A model generated the notes under the pieces. It ran no database searches, was not told the origin of the DNA, and worked only from the letters and a program-made list of their open reading frames with translations. The position numbers and the translations under genes are program-made. A DNA stretch of 8,910 nt from Clostridiaceae bacterium UBA4839. Lineage in GTDB: Bacteria > Bacillota > Clostridia > Clostridiales > Caloramatoraceae. Where the stretch lies: NCBI GenBank assembly GCA_002400085.1, contig DHEX01000149.1, forward strand, positions 1 through 8,910. The letters are read 5' to 3'. Of this stretch, positions 7,591 through 8,910 are shown piece after piece; the stretch's first letter is position 1; each line of letters starts with the position of its first letter.

Positions 7591-7903
7591 GCTTATAAAA
7601 CCTCAATAATAGATTATTTGAAGGTAAATAAAGGAAATTACGGATAAATGGCGAATACTTTGCATAGATGTGTTTTGAACTAATATTTAAAAGTAAAATG
7701 AAAAATATTATCAATTAAAATGTATGAAAAATGTAAAGTTGAAGTGGACTTAATATAGAGTTGTATTGAAATAGATTTACAACCTATTTGCAAACACACA
7801 GAATTAATGCCTTGAGTGAAGATTCTGTAATGTGATGTAACATTAAAAGACCAAACTTTTCATAAGACATAAAATGATTAAAAAAAATTTCAGGAGGGAT
7901 AGT
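7591..7903. other. intergenic spacer between the tns operon and the 96-aa gene
   Basis: Together with the terminator this is about 358 bp without a supported gene. Only weak promoter-like matches are visible (for example TTGAAG 7739-7744 with TGTATT 7762-7767, and TTGAGT 7812-7817 with TGTAAC 7836-7841). No TnsB-like ACTTTATTT motif and no transposon terminus is present. The minus-strand open frame extending into 7843-8088 is a shadow of the 96-aa gene. Confidence 0.5.
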
Positions 7904-8194
7904 ATGAATGATAAAAGGTATAGGGAGTTTTTAGAAGGAGAAGGCATAACTAAGACAGCAATTAGTTTAAGAATAAGCGAAGCAAATAGGGTTGAAGGAG
8001 AATTTAATGCTGATTTAGATAGAGTAGTGCAGAACCAAACAGAAATGATTAAACTACGACAAAGAATATATGAGAAATATGGAGACAAAAAGTCTGCTAA
8101 TTTATATAATGCAGTTAAAAGGTACTATAAATGTGTAAATGGAATTGAGATGGAGACGATAACACAATTGCGAACAAGGAAGGATAAAAAGTAA
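7904..8194 (+). CDS. small protein resembling an integrase SAM-like core-binding domain, 96 aa
   Basis: The product is 96 residues, starting MNDKRYREFLEGEGITKTAI. The pattern YREFLEGEGITKTAISLRIS, then RVEGEFNADLDRVVQN and later SANLYNAVKRYYKCVNG, resembles the N-terminal helical SAM-like (core-binding) domain of tyrosine recombinases, which also occurs at the N-terminus of some restriction endonucleases. No catalytic R..HxxR..Y region follows and the frame ends in KDKK. It is therefore either a stand-alone DNA-binding protein or the stump of a longer gene whose C-terminal part is gone. The start at 7904 follows AGGAGGG (7892-7898); an upstream in-frame ATG at 7874 has no such site. It is the only evident cargo on the tnsD side and has its own terminator at 8281-8319. 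Family resemblance is by eye and moderate. Confidence 0.65.
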   Translation: MNDKRYREFLEGEGITKTAISLRISEANRVEGEFNADLDRVVQNQTEMIKLRQRIYEKYGDKKSANLYNAVKRYYKCVNGIEMETITQLRTRKDKK

Positions 8195-8236
8195 TTGATG
8201 TTAATAAGGTGATAAATAGTATTGTTGAAAAATATT

Positions 8237-8275
8237 ATACATCTATATTTAGTACAAAAATTGAATAGATGGTAT
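8237..8275. repeat. imperfect hairpin downstream of the 96-aa gene
   Basis: ATACATCTA (8237-8245) pairs with TAGATGGTAT (8266-8275) with one bulged base and a 20-nt loop. No T-tract follows directly. It may be mRNA structure in the 3' untranslated part of the 96-aa gene, or chance in A/T-rich DNA. Confidence 0.3.
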
Positions 8276-8280
8276 TTATG

Positions 8281-8319
8281 AAAAGAGCCTTAAACCATAA
8301 GAGCACTCTTTTGTTTTTT
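8281..8319 (+). terminator. probable terminator after the 96-aa gene
   Basis: AAAAGAG (8281-8287) and CTCTTTT (8306-8312) pair over 7 bp around an 18-nt loop. They are followed by G and six T residues (8314-8319). The position, 87 nt after the stop codon, fits termination of the 96-aa gene. Confidence 0.55.
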
Positions 8320-8405
8320 AATTGGGTTTAAACTAGAAATATGAGGAAACCTAAAATGAGAAGAAAGTAGCATCCTTAATCCTTTGCTCCTTATCCCTGT
8401 ATCTA

Positions 8406-8466
8406 TGTCTCCCTCAAATAAAGTCCTATCATTATGCAAATCCGTTTTAAAATGCAAATAAAGTTC
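8406..8466 (+). repeat. left-type Tn7-like transposon end, copy 1
   Basis: The segment starts with TGTCTCCCTC and carries the core AAATAAAGTCC at 8416-8426 and a related core AAATAAAGTTC at 8456-8466, 40 bp apart, with a degenerate middle copy (AAATCCG from 8438). Positions 8406-8455 match 8861-8910 at 48 of 50 bases, and the match starts exactly at the TGT, as expected for a transposon terminus. A 5'-TGT end followed by spaced TnsB sites is the Tn7 pattern. The five bases before it are ATCTA. Confidence 0.6.
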
Positions 8467-8473
8467 TTTCAGG

Positions 8474-8522
8474 AAACATGGTTTATTAGGGTCAAGGAAA
8501 GCCCTGATGACCATGTTTTTTT
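8474..8522 (+). terminator. strong intrinsic terminator inside the left-type end region
   Basis: AAACATGGT (8474-8482) pairs with ACCATGTTT (8510-8518), and the stem continues inward through TTAGGGT/GCCCTGA with wobble pairs to an 8-nt loop (8493-8500). About 19-20 pairs form with one bulge. Seven T residues follow (8516-8522). It lies 8 bp inside the last TnsB-like site of the 8406 end and would stop rightward transcription entering the element. Confidence 0.7.
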
Positions 8523-8812
8523 ATTAGAGGTTTGTAAGGATTAAGGGATATGGAATAAGGCTCAAAGTTAGATAAATCAATGGATTAGAAGATTGAATGG
8601 AAAAGAAAATGGAAGAATAAATGGACAAAATTCCCCCTTAAACCTTCCCCCTTAACCCTTAATCCTAATAGCACTTTATTTTCGTTTTTTGACCTGATTT
8701 TCAAGAAATATAAGGACTTTAAAAGACAGGTTCAAGGGAAAAGGGCATAAATGGAAAATTAGGGGGTAAGATAACAAGCCAGTAGTATCAAGGGGTTTAG
8801 GGGTGCTGATGC
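8523..8812. other. non-coding repeat-rich segment with G-runs
   Basis: No gene is supported here. AATGGA occurs at 8579, 8596, 8608, 8619 and 8750. Telomere-like strings are present: CCCCCTTAAACC and CCCCCTTAACCC at 8634-8659 (G-rich on the minus strand), AGGGGGTAAG at 8761-8770 and AAGGGGTTTAGGGG at 8790-8803. Two further weak ACTTTATTT-like motifs lie at 8673-8681 and 8712-8727. GACCTG (8691-8696) and CAGGTT (8727-8732) could pair. Confidence 0.5.
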
Positions 8813-8814
8813 AA

Positions 8815-8857
8815 GGACTTTATTTGAAGAAGAAGAGGAGTTTATTTGAAGAAGACA
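8815..8857 (-). repeat. right-type Tn7-like transposon end with two TnsB-like sites
   Basis: GGACTTTATTTGAAGAAGAA (8815-8834) and GGAGTTTATTTGAAGAAGAC (8837-8856) differ at two of 20 positions and are spaced by exactly 22 bp, the spacing of adjacent TnsB sites in the Tn7 right end. The second runs into the terminal ACA (8855-8857). Read from the minus strand the end begins TGTCTTCTTCAAATAAACTC, which matches the left-type end TGTCTCCCTCAAATAAAGTC at 17 of 20 positions. Confidence 0.65.
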
Positions 8858-8860
8858 GGT

Positions 8861-8910
8861 TGTCTCCCTCAAATAAAGTCCTATCACTATGCAAATTCGT
8901 TTTAAAATGC
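8861..8910 (+). repeat. left-type Tn7-like transposon end, copy 2, running off the window
   Basis: These 50 bases repeat 8406-8455 with two substitutions (T to C at 8886, C to T at 8897). The copy starts TGTCTCCCTC and contains AAATAAAGTCC at 8871-8881. Only GGT (8858-8860) separates it from the right-type end. The repeat reaches the last base, so the element it begins lies mostly or wholly beyond the window. Confidence 0.6.

Larger units (their letters stand above)
8371..8549. repeat. near-perfect 13/14-nt inverted repeat flanking the first TGTCT end
   Basis: ATCCTTAATCCTT (8372-8384) is matched on the opposite strand by AAGGATTAAGGGAT (8536-8549) with a single extra base. The arms enclose the left-type transposon end at 8406-8466 and the strong hairpin at 8474-8522. 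Similar CCTTAATCC strings recur at 8640-8668, so the arms may be part of a dispersed short repeat and not a dedicated structure. Confidence 0.45.
1010..8857 (+). mobile_element. Tn7-like transposon (tnsABCD type), tnsA-proximal end unresolved
   Basis: The tnsABCD operon is bracketed by candidate TnsB sites in opposite orientation. AAATAAAGTC occurs at 1034-1043 upstream of tnsA and its reverse complement GACTTTATTT at 8816-8825. The right boundary given is the ACA at 8855-8857, where two TnsB-like repeats end. The left boundary is only the outermost candidate site and not a terminus: no TGTCT-type end is visible left of it, so the true end may lie further left or outside the window. Cargo on the tnsD side appears minimal, a single 96-aa gene. 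If 8406-8857 is an independent mini-element, the tns element may instead end elsewhere. Confidence 0.55.
8406..8857. mobile_element. possible 452-bp non-autonomous Tn7-like mini-element
   Basis: A left-type end (TGTCT at 8406) and a right-type end (AGACA at 8853-8857) face each other across 452 bp with no convincing gene. Such an element could be mobilised by the TnsABCD proteins encoded next to it. The flanks do not show the expected 5-bp duplication (ATCTA on the left, GGTTG on the right), so if it is a unit it has decayed, recombined or arisen by deletion. The alternative is that the 8406 end is an internal remnant and 8857 is the end of the whole tns element. Confidence 0.4.

Noticed and set aside
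8290..8514. Minus-strand 74-aa open frame
   Set aside because: It has no ribosome site, overlaps the strong terminator at 8474-8522, the left-type transposon end and the terminator at 8281-8319, and its sequence looks like translated repeat.
8406..8910. CRISPR array
   Set aside because: There are only two long repeats, 455 bp apart, plus inverted copies of a short core. No regular spacer pattern or cas gene is present.

Overview
The window is AT-rich. Its genes use many AGA/AGG and ATA codons and start after strong AGGAGG-type ribosome binding sites, which points to a low-GC Firmicute, most likely a clostridial relative. The genus cannot be read from this sequence.

The centre is a complete Tn7-type transposition operon on the + strand: tnsA (1176-2033), tnsB (2011-4179), tnsC (4151-5836) and tnsD/tniQ (5836-7545). 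The genes overlap by 23, 29 and 1 nt and end in a terminator at 7549-7590. TnsB keeps its DDE triad with the same spacing as E. coli Tn7, TnsC keeps Walker A and B, and TnsD keeps the TniQ zinc finger. TnsA aligns with E. coli TnsA almost without gaps over its first 80 residues, but its nuclease active site is altered: E63 is Q and D114 is T (Q130 is S, a change I believe is common in Firmicute TnsA). No tnsE and no CRISPR or Cas component is present, so targeting should run through TnsD.

Upstream lie a gene of unknown function (137-595, +) and a small two-helix membrane protein gene (734-952, -) with its own promoter and terminator. The 220 bp between that gene and tnsA hold back-to-back promoters, a copy of the TnsB-site-like 10-mer AAATAAAGTC, and a strong intrinsic terminator (1084-1141) lying between the candidate tns promoter and tnsA. 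A 10-codon reading frame overlaps that terminator, so tns expression may be attenuated.

Downstream are a 358-bp spacer, a 96-aa gene (7904-8194) resembling an integrase SAM-like core-binding domain, and about 700 bp of non-coding DNA rich in repeats. This last stretch contains three Tn7-type ends: a left-type end at 8406 (TGTCT...), a right-type end finishing at 8857 (...AGACA) with two TnsB-like repeats 22 bp apart, and a second left-type end at 8861, only 3 bp from the right-type end. The likely reading is that 8857 is the distal end of the tns element, or of a 452-bp mini-element (8406-8857), abutting another element that continues past the window. The tnsA-proximal terminus could not be located.
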